Source: Hydrogenophaga sp. SL48
GTDB taxonomy: Bacteria > Pseudomonadota > Gammaproteobacteria > Burkholderiales > Burkholderiaceae_C
Length of the DNA: 64,000 nucleotides
Assembly: GCF_021729865.1 (NCBI RefSeq)
Contig: NZ_CP063400.1
Location: 5,319,001 to 5,383,000 of the forward strand
Reading direction: 5' to 3'
Position numbers and translations under genes: made by a program. The notes beneath the pieces were generated by a model. The model had not been told where the DNA came from. It searched no databases and was given only the letters and a program-made list of their open reading frames with translations. Below, piece after piece: positions 10,953 through 20,271 of this stretch; position 1 is the first letter of the stretch; the number at the start of each line of letters is the position of its first letter.

Positions 10953-11393
10953 ATGATGGCGCTGCTGCAACGCGTTCGCGAAGCCCGTGTGGTGATCGCG
11001 GGCGAGACGGTGGGCGAGATCGGCCAGGGCCTGCTGGTGCTGGTCTGCGCCGAGCCGGACGACACCGAGGCCATTGGCGAGAAGCTGCTGGCCAAGATCC
11101 TGAAGCTGCGCATCTTCTCCGACGACCAGGGCAAGATGAACCGCAGCGTGCAGGACGTGGCGGGCGGCCTGCTCATTGTCAGCCAGTTCACCCTCGCTGC
11201 CGACACCCGCAGCGGCAACCGCCCCGGCTTCACCCAGGCCGCGCCGCCCGCGCTGGGCGAGGCGCTCTACGACCGCTTCGTCGAGACCGCACGCCGGCAG
11301 CACCCCGTGGTGCAGACCGGCCGCTTCGGTGCCGACATGCAGGTCCACCTGATCAACGACGGGCCGGTGACGATCCCCCTGCGCATGGGTTGA
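10953..11393 (+). CDS. dtd: D-aminoacyl-tRNA deacylase
   Basis: Hydrolyses D-amino acids (and mischarged glycine) from tRNA, a cytosolic proofreading activity. The 146-residue protein has the family motifs [12 protein letters not shown] (active-site SQFTL), [13 protein letters not shown] and the C-terminal NDGPVTIPL, the Gly-cisPro proofreading loop. The start is set at the ATG at 10953 so that the N-terminus reads [11 protein letters not shown], matching the family; a GTGG stretch upstream is the only weak ribosome site. The next gene follows immediately, so the two are probably co-transcribed. Confidence 0.94.
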   Translation: MMALLQRVREARVVIAGETVGEIGQGLLVLVCAEPDDTEAIGEKLLAKILKLRIFSDDQGKMNRSVQDVAGGLLIVSQFTLAADTRSGNRPGFTQAAPPALGEALYDRFVETARRQHPVVQTGRFGADMQVHLINDGPVTIPLRMG

Positions 11394-11428
11394 GCGCGGC
11401 GCGTCCCGATCCTGTTTTCTTTGACGTC

Positions 11429-12427
11429 ATGACCCTTCAACTGTTCGATTCTTTTTCCGCCTCACCGCGCCCCGACGCCGACCGCATCCTGGGTGGTTTC
11501 CGTCTGGGCGATGCGACGCTCGATGCCGCGCCCGCCTGGCCGTTGCAGCGCCTCGTCACCCCGTTGCTGGGCGCCGACCGCCGCGGGTTCGAAGAGGCCT
11601 GGGTGGTGCCCGGCGACGCGCCGATGCTCGCTGGCCACACCGAAGGCATTGCCTGGCGCCGCTGTGGCGACCTGCTGTTCGGCGTGATCGAGCTGGACGA
11701 GGCGCAGGTGACCGCCGCACCGCCGCGCTCGGCGCTGCACATCGCGAGCGAGATGGCCTACGCGCGCCTCTTCCGCCTGCTCGATGCCCAGGGCCTGCCC
11801 CACCTGTGGCGGCTGTGGAACTACATGGCCGACATCAACCGCGAGTCCGACGGGCTGGAGCGCTACCGGCAGTTCAACCTGGGGCGCGCCGAGGCCTTCG
11901 AGCACGCGGCGCGCAGCGTGGTGGGTCGCGTGCCGGCGGCGTGTGCGCTCGGGCTTGCGGGCGGGCCGCTGAGCATCGCCTTCCTGGCCAGCGCCACGCC
12001 GGTGATCCCGATCGAGAACCCGCGACAGGTCAGCGCCTTCCTCTATCCGAGCGACTACGGGCCGCGCCCCCCGACCTTTTCACGCGCGGCGCTGGCGCAG
12101 CCGCCTGGGCAGGAAATCCTGTTCGTGTCCGGCACGGCCAGCATCGTCGGCCACCAGACGGTGCACCGGGGCGATGTGCGGGCGCAGACGGCCGAGAGCC
12201 TGGACAACATCGCGGCGGTGCTGGAGGCGGCACGGCCGCACGCCCGCCGCGGCGGGTTCGAGTTGCCCGATCTCGCCTACCGCGTGTACGTGCGCGACGC
12301 CGCCGATCTGGCGGTGGTGCGCGAGGTCATCGCCGAGCGCGTGGGCGGTGCGCCCGTGGTGTGTGTGCTGGCCGACGTGTGCCGGTCGGATTTGTTGGTG
12401 GAAATCGAGGCACAGGGGTTTAAGTAA
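11429..12427 (+). CDS. Chorismatase (FkbO/Hyg5/XanB2 family)
   Basis: This family hydrolyses or eliminates pyruvate from chorismate, giving 3-hydroxybenzoate, 4-hydroxybenzoate or dihydroxycyclohexadiene-carboxylate according to subtype. Diagnostic segments are AFLYPSDYGPRPPTFSRA, ILFVSGTASIVGHQTVHRGD and the C-terminal SDLLVEIEAQG, whose Glu matches the catalytic glutamate. The fold is related to YjgF/RidA. From the ATG at 11429 the protein has 332 residues. A TTG overlapping the dtd stop (11390) would add 13 residues. No xanthomonadin, arylpolyene or polyketide genes lie nearby, so the physiological product is open; 4-hydroxybenzoate for ubiquinone is one possibility. Confidence 0.82.
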   Translation: MTLQLFDSFSASPRPDADRILGGFRLGDATLDAAPAWPLQRLVTPLLGADRRGFEEAWVVPGDAPMLAGHTEGIAWRRCGDLLFGVIELDEAQVTAAPPRSALHIASEMAYARLFRLLDAQGLPHLWRLWNYMADINRESDGLERYRQFNLGRAEAFEHAARSVVGRVPAACALGLAGGPLSIAFLASATPVIPIENPRQVSAFLYPSDYGPRPPTFSRAALAQPPGQEILFVSGTASIVGHQTVHRGDVRAQTAESLDNIAAVLEAARPHARRGGFELPDLAYRVYVRDAADLAVVREVIAERVGGAPVVCVLADVCRSDLLVEIEAQGFK

Positions 12428-12471
12428 CCCCCCTGCGCCGCTTCGCGGCTTCCCCCCTTGAAGGGGGGACC
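12428..12471. repeat. GC-rich palindromic intergenic repeat, copy 4 (short)
   Basis: Starts directly after the chorismatase stop and lies between convergent genes. It has GCCGCTTCGCGGC and CCCCCCTTGAAGGGGGG hairpins. It is placed where a bidirectional terminator would be expected. Confidence 0.75.
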
Positions 12472-12482
12472 CCACCAGTGGC

Positions 12483-12504
12483 CCGTCCTGAGCATGACGA
12501 AGGG
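12483..12504. repeat. REP-like TTCG-TCAGGAC repeat, copy A
   Basis: Read on the minus strand it is CCCTTCGTCATGCTCAGGACGG. It differs at only two positions from the block at 42623-42644. Repeats of this kind are scattered in many betaproteobacterial genomes. Confidence 0.65.
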
Positions 12505-12555
12505 CGGTTCCACGGTGGGTCTGGCGAAGGCACGTGCTTCGGAACGCCAGCTGGG

Positions 12556-13008
12556 TCAGTACGGGCTGGCGAAGCCCAACCCGGCGAGGATTTCAATCTC
12601 CCGCGCTTCCATGTCTTCGGCGTCTGCTTCGCTGGTCTCGTGGTCCCAGCCCTGGGCGTGCAACGTGCCGTGCACCAGCAGGTGCGCGTAGTGCTCGGCC
12701 AGTGGCTTCTTGAGTTCCTTCGCCTCGCGCGCCACCACCGGCGCGCACAGCACCAGGTCGGCCATCACCAGGGGCTCGGTGGCGTAGTCGAAGGTGAGCA
12801 CGTTGGTCGCGTAGTCCTTTTGGCGAAAGTCGCGGTTCAGGGCCTGACCCTCTTCGGCGTCCACGATGCGCACGGTGATCTCGGCGTCGGCGTCCAGCGC
12901 GTGGCGGATGCAGCGCATCACCCGGTGGCGCGGCAGCGCGGCGCGGTGGAGGGCGGCGTCGTCCAGCGCGCCGAATTGCAGGGACAGGGAGAGCGAGGGC
13001 AGGGCCAT
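12556..13008 (-). CDS. ybeY: Endoribonuclease YbeY (16S rRNA maturation)
   Basis: A single-strand endoribonuclease needed for 16S rRNA 3'-end maturation and ribosome quality control. The 150-residue protein ends with the metal-binding signature [22 protein letters not shown] (H-x3-H-x5-H). It also has the conserved [15 protein letters not shown]. It follows the phoH-like gene by four bases, the near-universal ybeZ-ybeY pairing. Confidence 0.96.
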   Translation of the reverse strand: MALPSLSLSLQFGALDDAALHRAALPRHRVMRCIRHALDADAEITVRIVDAEEGQALNRDFRQKDYATNVLTFDYATEPLVMADLVLCAPVVAREAKELKKPLAEHYAHLLVHGTLHAQGWDHETSEADAEDMEAREIEILAGLGFASPY

Positions 13009-13012
13009 GGCG

Positions 13013-13993
13013 TCAGACCGTCTTTCGGCGCGCGCGTTTCACCAGCGGCGTGTCGGCGGTGCCCGGGCTGCGCGCGTCGTAGGCGTCCACGATGCGGGCC
13101 ACCAGCGGGTGGCGCACCACGTCGGCGCTGGTCAGGCGGTTGAAGGCGATGCCGGTCACGCGCTTGAGCACGCGCTCGGCGTCGATCAGGCCCGAGAGCT
13201 GGGTGATGGGCAGGTCGATCTGGCTCACGTCACCGGTGATCACGGCCTTGCTGCCGAAGCCGATGCGCGTGAGGAACATCTTCATCTGCTCGACCGTGGT
13301 GTTCTGCGCCTCGTCGAGAATGACAAAGGCGTGGTTGAGCGTTCGCCCGCGCATGAAAGCCAGCGGCGCGATCTCGATCTGCTGGCGCTCGAAGGCCTTC
13401 TGCACCTTGTCGGTGCCCATCAGCTCGTAGAGCGCGTCGTACAGCGGGCGCAGGTAGGGGTCCACCTTCTGGCCCAGGTCGCCGGGCAGAAAGCCGAGTT
13501 TTTCCCCGGCCTCGACCGCCGGGCGGGTGAGCACGATCTTCTGCACCGCGCTGCGCTCCAGCGCATCGACCGCGCAGGCCACGGCGAGATACGTCTTGCC
13601 GGTGCCGGCCGGGCCGATGCCGAAGGTGATGTCGTGCGTGGCCATGTTCTCCAGGTAACGCGCCTGGTTGGGCGTGCGCCCGCGCACCTCGCCGCGCCGC
13701 GTCTGCATGGCCAGCGCGCCGTCGCCCGGCTCGGCCAGCGCGGTGTCGCCGCTCAGCATGAGCTGCACCTGTTCGGCGGGGATCGGCTTCTTCGCCATCT
13801 GATACAGCGCCTGGATCACCTCCAGCGCCTGCTGCGCCCTGGCCTTGGGGCCTTCGATGCGGAACTGCTCGAACCGGTGCGCCACCTTGAGCTGCAGCGC
13901 CGCCTCGATGCTGCGGATGTGGCTGTCCATCGGGCCACACAGGTGGGCCATGCGGGCGTTGTCGGGCGGGGAGAAGGTGTGGCGGAGGATCAA
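13013..13993 (-). CDS. ybeZ: PhoH-like ATPase (YbeZ)
   Basis: A P-loop ATPase of the PhoH family, thought to act with YbeY in RNA processing. It has Walker A GPAGTGKT, Walker [10 protein letters not shown] and the arginine-rich [18 protein letters not shown] segment. Homologues begin MILRHTF; here that corresponds to a TTG at 13993 (326 residues). An upstream ATG at 14053 would add 20 residues but overlap the ruvA start on the other strand, so I prefer 13993. It is divergent from ruvA, with 37 bases between the starts. Confidence 0.93.
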   Translation of the reverse strand: MILRHTFSPPDNARMAHLCGPMDSHIRSIEAALQLKVAHRFEQFRIEGPKARAQQALEVIQALYQMAKKPIPAEQVQLMLSGDTALAEPGDGALAMQTRRGEVRGRTPNQARYLENMATHDITFGIGPAGTGKTYLAVACAVDALERSAVQKIVLTRPAVEAGEKLGFLPGDLGQKVDPYLRPLYDALYELMGTDKVQKAFERQQIEIAPLAFMRGRTLNHAFVILDEAQNTTVEQMKMFLTRIGFGSKAVITGDVSQIDLPITQLSGLIDAERVLKRVTGIAFNRLTSADVVRHPLVARIVDAYDARSPGTADTPLVKRARRKTV

Positions 13994-14030
13994 AACGGAT
14001 AATCCAGGACAGTCCAATGAAAGGTCTTCA

Positions 14031-14609
14031 ATGATAGGCAAGTTGACCGGCACGCTGCTGGAAAAGAACCCGCCCCAGATCCTGATCGATTGCCATGGCG
14101 TCGGTTACGAGGTGGACGTGCCCATGAGCACCTTCTACAACCTGCCCGCGCTGGGCGAAAAAATCTCGCTGCTCACGCACTTCGTGGTGCGCGAAGACGC
14201 GCAGCTGCTCTACGGCTTCGGCAGCGCGGCCGAGCGCGAGGCCTTTCGCCAGCTCGTCAAGATCAGCGGCATCGGCCCGCGCACCGCGCTCTCGGTGCTC
14301 TCGGGCATGAGCGTGGGTGATCTGGCGCAGGCCGTGACCGCGCAGGACGCCGGGCGCATCGTCAAGGTGCCGGGCATCGGCAAAAAGACCGCCGAGCGCC
14401 TGCTGCTCGAACTCAAGGGCAAGCTCGGCGCCGACCTGCCGCTGGCCGGGGGCGCCACCGCCGTGGGCGACGCGGCCAGCGACATCCAGCAAGCGCTGAT
14501 GGCGCTGGGCTACAACGAGAAAGACGCGGTCGCCGCGCTCAAGGCCCTGCCCGCGGGCGTGGGGGTGAGCGAGGGCATCAAGCTGGCGTTGAAGGCGCTG
14601 GCGAAGTAA
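14031..14609 (+). CDS. ruvA: Holliday junction branch migration protein RuvA
   Basis: Binds four-way DNA junctions and loads the RuvB motor. The 192-residue protein starts [19 protein letters not shown]. The N-terminal OB domain is followed by tandem helix-hairpin-helix motifs ([17 protein letters not shown] and [18 protein letters not shown], about residues 72-130). The flexible linker and the C-terminal RuvB-binding domain ([20 protein letters not shown]) are intact. AAGG lies six bases before the ATG. ruvB is not adjacent: a toxin-antitoxin pair and a carbonic anhydrase lie between them. Confidence 0.97.
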   Translation: MIGKLTGTLLEKNPPQILIDCHGVGYEVDVPMSTFYNLPALGEKISLLTHFVVREDAQLLYGFGSAAEREAFRQLVKISGIGPRTALSVLSGMSVGDLAQAVTAQDAGRIVKVPGIGKKTAERLLLELKGKLGADLPLAGGATAVGDAASDIQQALMALGYNEKDAVAALKALPAGVGVSEGIKLALKALAK

Positions 14610-14620
14610 ACTGGCGCATC

Positions 14621-14636
14621 GCTATATTTGTATAGC
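14621..14636. promoter_or_regulatory. Inverted repeat upstream of the toxin-antitoxin genes (likely operator)
   Basis: GCTATA-TTTG-TATAGC is a perfect 6-bp inverted repeat, AT-rich in a GC-rich setting, and directly abuts the AAAGGAG ribosome site of the antitoxin gene. Ribbon-helix-helix antitoxins usually repress their own promoter from such sites. The TATATT within it could also be the -10 box. Confidence 0.6.
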
Positions 14637-14649
14637 AAAGGAGTGCCGC

Positions 14650-14862
14650 ATGCTAGCCATCCGCCTGACCCCCGACATCGAAGCACGCTTGAACCGCCTG
14701 ACCCAAGAAACCGGTCGCACCAAGACGGCCTTGGCGCGCGAGGCCATCTTGGAGCACCTGGACGACCTCGAAGATTTCTACCTGGCTGAAGCCCGGGCGC
14801 GAAAAAACCGCAAGACCATCCCGCTGACCGACGTGGAGCGCGAGCTTGGCTTGGCAAATTGA
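14650..14862 (+). CDS. Ribbon-helix-helix antitoxin (RelB/CopG-like)
   Basis: A 70-residue protein with a compact ribbon-helix-helix N-terminus (MLAIRLTPDIEARLNRLTQ followed by TKTALAREAILEHLDD). Its charged C-terminal tail (LAEARARKNRKTIPLTDVERELGL) is the usual toxin-neutralising part. It has a strong AAAGGAG seven bases upstream. Its last 17 bases overlap the toxin gene, a typical antitoxin-first arrangement. It should bind its own promoter, where an inverted repeat is visible. The exact RelB subfamily cannot be fixed without a search. Confidence 0.85.
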   Translation: MLAIRLTPDIEARLNRLTQETGRTKTALAREAILEHLDDLEDFYLAEARARKNRKTIPLTDVERELGLAN

Positions 14863-15115
14863 GTTCGACCCCGACGCGCTGAAAGAACTCAAAAAACTCG
14901 ACCGACCGATCCAGACGCGTCTGGTCGCGTTTCTGCGCGACCGCCTGTCTCTGCTGGAAGACCCACGAAGCATCGGCGAGGCGCTGTCCGGCGCTCGCTT
15001 GGGCAGCTATTGGAAATACCGCGTGGGCGACTGGCGCATCGTTTGCGACATTCAAGACCAGCGCATCGTCGTGCGCGTGTTGCGCATCGGCAATCGGCGC
15101 GAGGTCTATCGCTGA
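14846..15115 (+). CDS. RelE/ParE-family toxin
   Basis: An 89-residue protein with the RelE core: WQIEFDPDALKELKKLDRPIQTRL, RLGSYWKYRVGDWRIVCDIQDQRIVVRVLRIGNRREVYR. The family usually cleaves mRNA on the ribosome. The C-terminal GDWRIVC and R-x-x-x-Y positions (GNRREVYR) agree with active RelE members. The start is a TTG at 14846 inside the antitoxin gene, with GGAG upstream, so expression is probably coupled and low. ParE-type gyrase poisoning is less likely given the RelE-like tail. Confidence 0.85.
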   Translation: MAWQIEFDPDALKELKKLDRPIQTRLVAFLRDRLSLLEDPRSIGEALSGARLGSYWKYRVGDWRIVCDIQDQRIVVRVLRIGNRREVYR

Positions 15116-15162
15116 ACGGGGCAGCGGAAGGCATGGAGAAGAGGGGAAGCCCCTCCGTGAAC

Positions 15163-15236
15163 GCGGCGGAACCGGCTCCGCCGGGCCGCACCGCGTTGCC
15201 CCCTGGGGGGTGACGCCGCAGGCGGCGCGGGGGGCT
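15163..15236. repeat. GC-rich palindromic intergenic repeat, copy 5
   Basis: Lies between the convergent toxin and carbonic anhydrase genes. The hairpins are CCGGCTCCGCCGG, CCCCCTGGGGGG and GCCGCAGGCGGC. It is closest to copies 1 and 8. Confidence 0.8.
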
Positions 15237-15239
15237 CCT

Positions 15240-16391
15240 TTACTGCGCGTCCCGCACCACCCGCCCGTTGAGCGCCTGCACCGGTCGCGCGTTCATCGGG
15301 AACAGCTGGGCAAACAGCTTGAGCTGCTCCTTGCTCACCGTCACCGGCGCCTTGATCACGTTCCACAACACGCCCTCGGTGCAGGGCGGCGTGGTGAGTG
15401 AGCCCATGAACTGGTAGTAGCGCTGGTCTGTGGGCAGCAGGGTGTTCATGTCGAGCAGGCCGGCGGGCAGGCGCACGCGGTCGCCCGTGTCCAGCGGCAT
15501 GTGGGTCCAGACCTTGTGCACCAGCTCGTTGGCCGAGCCCGGGTCGATCAGCACGGCGACCACGGCGAGCTGACCTTCGTCGTTCTTGTGCACCAGGTGC
15601 GCGACCATCGAGAAGCCCTTGTGGTTGACCTTCTCTTCCGCCGGGTGGTGGAAGTGGAACTGCAGCAGCTGGTAGGTCGAACCGCGCACGCTCAGGGTGT
15701 TGCCGGGCTCCAGATCGACCTGGATGGTGTGGCCGTTGTTCACCACGCTGCCGCCGGTGGGGCGGTAGTCGAACTGCAGCGGCTCGGCCGGACCCTGGAG
15801 GGTGCTGGTGTCCTGGATGTGCACGGGCGACTGGCGCTTGCCGATGGCACAGGTGTTGAACTCGGGTTTCACGCCGGCCCAGTGCTCGGGGCCGTACTTG
15901 CCTTCGTAGGACCAGTGGGGTTGATGGTCTTTGGTGCTGTGGGCTTCGGGCGCGGCGTGGCCGCTGCGGATGGCGGCGCTGGCGCGGCTGTGGTCGGGGG
16001 CGGTCGTGGCATGGAGCCTGCCGCGTGGCTTGGTGGCGGCCGGCGCCTGCGGTTCGGCCGCCGGTGCCGAGGCGACCGCGGGGCCGCCTGCCGGCTGGCG
16101 CGCGGGCTCGCCGATCACCAGCGAGACCCCGCTTTTGGTGCCGCCAGCGGCGTCGAGGGCGGCCTTGATGCGGCTGGCCGCCGCCAGCGTCTCGGTCGAG
16201 CGGTCGCCGCCGGCGGCCGGGGGGGCGGCCTGGGGCTTGGCGGTGGCGGAAGGGCGGGTCTCGGTGTGCGCTGCCGCTGCCGGGGCCGCCGCGGCGTCGC
16301 TGGCGGCGGCGGGGCCGGCCAGGCCGCACAGCGCCGCCACCGCGAGCCAGGACAGCGGGGCGGACAGGCGGAGCGCGGAGTGCGTTTTCAT
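15240..16391 (-). CDS. Periplasmic alpha-carbonic anhydrase with long N-terminal linker
   Basis: Interconverts CO2 and bicarbonate. Residues 1-30 are a signal peptide (LSWLAVAALCGLAGPAAA). About 31-157 is an Ala/Pro-rich extension, and the catalytic domain runs from about 158 (HWSYEGKYGPEHW) to the end. The zinc ligands are visible in LLQFHFHHPAEE and MVAHLVHKN, and the substrate pocket in SLTTPPCTEGVLWNV. The protein has 383 residues against 220-260 for typical bacterial enzymes; the difference is the extension. It is divergent from ruvB and convergent with the toxin gene. Confidence 0.93.
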   Translation of the reverse strand: MKTHSALRLSAPLSWLAVAALCGLAGPAAASDAAAAPAAAAHTETRPSATAKPQAAPPAAGGDRSTETLAAASRIKAALDAAGGTKSGVSLVIGEPARQPAGGPAVASAPAAEPQAPAATKPRGRLHATTAPDHSRASAAIRSGHAAPEAHSTKDHQPHWSYEGKYGPEHWAGVKPEFNTCAIGKRQSPVHIQDTSTLQGPAEPLQFDYRPTGGSVVNNGHTIQVDLEPGNTLSVRGSTYQLLQFHFHHPAEEKVNHKGFSMVAHLVHKNDEGQLAVVAVLIDPGSANELVHKVWTHMPLDTGDRVRLPAGLLDMNTLLPTDQRYYQFMGSLTTPPCTEGVLWNVIKAPVTVSKEQLKLFAQLFPMNARPVQALNGRVVRDAQ

Positions 16392-16483
16392 GGCGGGTGC
16401 GGGGTTCGTGCGTGGGGCGGTGTTGCCGGTGTATCGGCAGCGGCGATCACCGACTTGAGCGGCTGCCTGCGGAACGCGGCCTG

Positions 16484-16489
16484 TATAGT
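16484..16489 (+). promoter_or_regulatory. Possible -10 box for ruvB
   Basis: TATAGT lies two bases before an in-frame ATG at 16492. If it is the -10 element, transcription starts after that ATG, which supports the GTG at 16528 as the real ruvB start. No good -35 is seen at 16-18 bases. Confidence 0.35.
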
Positions 16490-16527
16490 CAATGACCGCC
16501 CCGCTGTTCCCAACCGACGCCCCTGCC

Positions 16528-17586
<1,059 letters not shown>

Positions 17587-17617
17587 CGTGCCAGGGGGTT
17601 GGGACCACACCACCGGC

Positions 17618-18577
17618 ATGCCGCCTGGCACGGAGGCGCTGTACCGGGCGGCGCTGGGTCCTGCCGGCGCCCTGGCTTACCTGCCTTTCTTCACCCGCTT
17701 TGAAGCAAGTGGTCGCTCGGGGGTGGTCTGGAGCACGCGCGCGGCGGTGGGCCACCTGGCGTGGCTGGTCTACTGGCGCCTCTGGGACGCGGTGCTGGCC
17801 CTGGCCAGCCTGGCGGTCGCCGGGGCGGGCGCGCTGGGCTGGCTCTGGACGCACGCGGACGCTGTGCCCACGGGGGTGCGGGTCGGCTTGACGGTGACCG
17901 TGGCCGTGCTCTGGTGCGCCTTGCCCGGCTTGTGGGGGGTGGCCTGGCTGCACGCCGGCCTGCGCCAGCGCGCGAAGCTCGCAGTCGAGGAGGCCGACAC
18001 CTTCAAGGAGGCCCTGGAACGGCTGGAGCGTTCGGAGAACGCGTGGCGCCTTCGGGGCTTGGGTGCCGCAGGGGCGGTGGCCCTGGCCGTCGCGCTGCTG
18101 GCCGGGGTGGTCTGGCAACTGTGGCGGGTGCCCGTGGCCGCGGGCGAGTCCGCCAGCGCGCCGCCTCGTCCGACGCAGTCGCCCGTCGCCAGCCCTGCCG
18201 CCGTGCCGTCGCCCGTGGCCGCCCAGCCGGCGCCGTCCAGGCCCGAACCCGAGCCCGACCTCGAACCCGTGATCGAGCACCCGGTGGCTTCGCCGGCCGC
18301 TGCGCCGGGGCCTGCCGCTCCCGAGGCGCCGGGCATCCGCCCCCGGCCCCGGGGTTTCGGGGTCAACGTCGGCATGTTCGCTGTGGCGGGCAATGCCGAG
18401 CGGGTGAAGGCGCGCCTGGCCGAGGCGGGTCTGCCGGTGCTGGACGACCCGGTCGAGTCGGCGCGAGGGACGCTCACCCGCATTCGGGTGGGGCCGTTTG
18501 AGCAGCGCGAACAGGCCGAGGCGGCCGCCAAGACGGTGCGGACGCTGGGCCTGGAAGCCCGGGTCTACGCGCCCTGA
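17618..18577 (+). CDS. SPOR-domain membrane protein
   Basis: A 319-residue protein with no clear named orthologue. Two to three hydrophobic segments lie in the first 115 residues. A coiled charged stretch (KLAVEEADTFKEALERLERSEN) and another membrane helix around 155-175 follow, then a Pro/Ala-rich linker. The C-terminal SPOR domain (about 240-319, GFGVNVGMFAVAGNAERVKARL to LGLEARVYAP) binds denuded peptidoglycan at septa in known cases. A cell-envelope or division role is inferred. Start ATG 17618; a GTG at 17588, just after the ruvB stop, is an alternative. Confidence 0.75.
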   Translation: MPPGTEALYRAALGPAGALAYLPFFTRFEASGRSGVVWSTRAAVGHLAWLVYWRLWDAVLALASLAVAGAGALGWLWTHADAVPTGVRVGLTVTVAVLWCALPGLWGVAWLHAGLRQRAKLAVEEADTFKEALERLERSENAWRLRGLGAAGAVALAVALLAGVVWQLWRVPVAAGESASAPPRPTQSPVASPAAVPSPVAAQPAPSRPEPEPDLEPVIEHPVASPAAAPGPAAPEAPGIRPRPRGFGVNVGMFAVAGNAERVKARLAEAGLPVLDDPVESARGTLTRIRVGPFEQREQAEAAAKTVRTLGLEARVYAP

Positions 18578-18618
18578 CGCGCCGCTCGGCGAGCGCCAGC
18601 AACCCCGGGAGGATGGTG

Positions 18619-20271
18619 ATGGAGGCATTGCGGCCAGACGGCAGCCAGGTGTTTCGCGCGTCGTGGCGCAGCGGGGTGGTGTGGACGGCGCTGCTCACCG
18701 CGCTCCTGGCCGTGGGTCTGGGCTGGGTCGCCTGGGACATTGGGGCGAACGGCAAGGGCGGCCTGCTGGGGGTGTTGTCCCTGTTCTTCCTCGGGGTCGC
18801 CTGGCTGGTGCTGCGGCCCCTGTTCAGCACTGTGCCGGTGCTGAGCGTGGGCCCGCAGGGGGTGGGCGGTTTTCTGCTCCAGGGGCACACGGTGCCGTGG
18901 AGCGAGATCAGCGATGTGCAGCACGCGACCGTGCAGGGGCAGCCCATCGTGACGCTGGTGCTGCACCCAGGCGCGCCTTCGCTCGCCCGCACGCGCTCGC
19001 TGCTTCGCCTGGGCCAGCACCGCAACATCACCCTTGGTCCGCTGCGCAAGGCAGACCGGGAGCCGGCGCTGGCGGCCTTGATGCAGGCCTTCCGGCGGTA
19101 CGCGGGGGCGCAGTCGCTGGCCGCGGCCCGGGCCCTCATGGACGCCGCCGTGACCGAAACCGAATTTCACGAGCGCCTGCACGCGCGCACGCCCTCGACC
19201 TGGGCGCTGTATGCGGTGATGGCGGTCAACGTCGGTGTGTGGCTGCTCAACCTGCTGAATGGCCTGAGCGCGATGCAGCCGAGCTCGGCCGAGCTGTTCG
19301 CCTGGGGCGCCAACTCGACCACGGCGGTGGTGCGCGACGGCGAGTGGTGGCGCCTGCTCACCGCCACCGTGCTGCACGCCGGGGTGATGCACCTGGCGCT
19401 CAACATGTATGCGCTGTGGGACGCCGGGCGCCAGGTCTGCCGCTGGTTCGGCAACGGGCAGTTCCTGCTGATCTACCTGGGCGCCGCGCTCGCGGGCAGC
19501 GCGCTGAGCCTGCATTTTTCGGCGCAGCAGGCGGTGTCGGTGGGGGCTTCGGGCGCGGTGTTCGGCGTGCTCGGTGCGTTGATGGCGGGGGTGTACCAGC
19601 ACCGCGAGCGGGTGCCCAAAGCGATGGCCACACGCTTGCTGACCAGCCAGGGCCTCTTTGTGGTCTTCATGCTGGCGCAGGGCTTCACCCGGTCCGGCAT
19701 CGACAACGCGGCCCACGTCGGCGGTCTGGTGGTAGGCGTGCTCATCGCCTGGCTGCTGGTCGAGCTGGTGGACGAGCGGGCCAGCTTCACTCAGCGCTTC
19801 GGTCACCAGGTGCTGGCGGTGGCCGTGACCGCGTTGGGCGTGGGTGGCTTGGTGTGGTCCGCACAGCCCGGGGTGGATCACCGCGAACTGTTCGGGAACC
19901 AGGCCATGCTGCGCGAGGTGTTGCCGCCACTGCAGGCGGCCGAGAAAGCGCTGCAGCAGGACGCCCAGGCCAGGAAGGAAGGGCGTTTGCCGCACGACCG
20001 GTTTCTTGACGCGCTGGAGCAGCGCCACATTCCAGCCGTGCGCGGCGTGCTGCAGACCATGGACCGCGTGCACCCGGTGCAGGCGCTGCCGCTGCTGGAT
20101 GACCTGAGAAACCGCAACGTGTACCTGCTGGAAATGATGGAGCTGGAACTGGGCATGGCCCGCGGCTCGGTGGACCCGGCACAGGCGCGACCCCGGTTGG
20201 CCGAACTCTCCAAGCTGCTCACGGCCGTGGACCAGCGGCTGAAAGACCGCAGCGCGAAAGCGCCGGACTGA
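18619..20271 (+). CDS. Rhomboid-family intramembrane protease with N-terminal PH-like domain
   Basis: A 550-residue membrane protein. Residues 1-150 hold two hydrophobic segments and a PH-like stretch (VPVLSVGPQGVGGFLLQGHTVPWSEISDV), as in bacterial membrane PH-domain proteins. The rhomboid core follows with HAGVMHLALNMYALWD, catalytic Ser311 in VGASGAVFG and His366 in DNAAHVGG. The last about 150 residues are a soluble helical region of unknown role. The start is placed at the third codon of an ATG-GTG-ATG run because GGGAGG lies six bases before it. Substrates are unknown. Confidence 0.85.
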   Translation: MEALRPDGSQVFRASWRSGVVWTALLTALLAVGLGWVAWDIGANGKGGLLGVLSLFFLGVAWLVLRPLFSTVPVLSVGPQGVGGFLLQGHTVPWSEISDVQHATVQGQPIVTLVLHPGAPSLARTRSLLRLGQHRNITLGPLRKADREPALAALMQAFRRYAGAQSLAAARALMDAAVTETEFHERLHARTPSTWALYAVMAVNVGVWLLNLLNGLSAMQPSSAELFAWGANSTTAVVRDGEWWRLLTATVLHAGVMHLALNMYALWDAGRQVCRWFGNGQFLLIYLGAALAGSALSLHFSAQQAVSVGASGAVFGVLGALMAGVYQHRERVPKAMATRLLTSQGLFVVFMLAQGFTRSGIDNAAHVGGLVVGVLIAWLLVELVDERASFTQRFGHQVLAVAVTALGVGGLVWSAQPGVDHRELFGNQAMLREVLPPLQAAEKALQQDAQARKEGRLPHDRFLDALEQRHIPAVRGVLQTMDRVHPVQALPLLDDLRNRNVYLLEMMELELGMARGSVDPAQARPRLAELSKLLTAVDQRLKDRSAKAPD

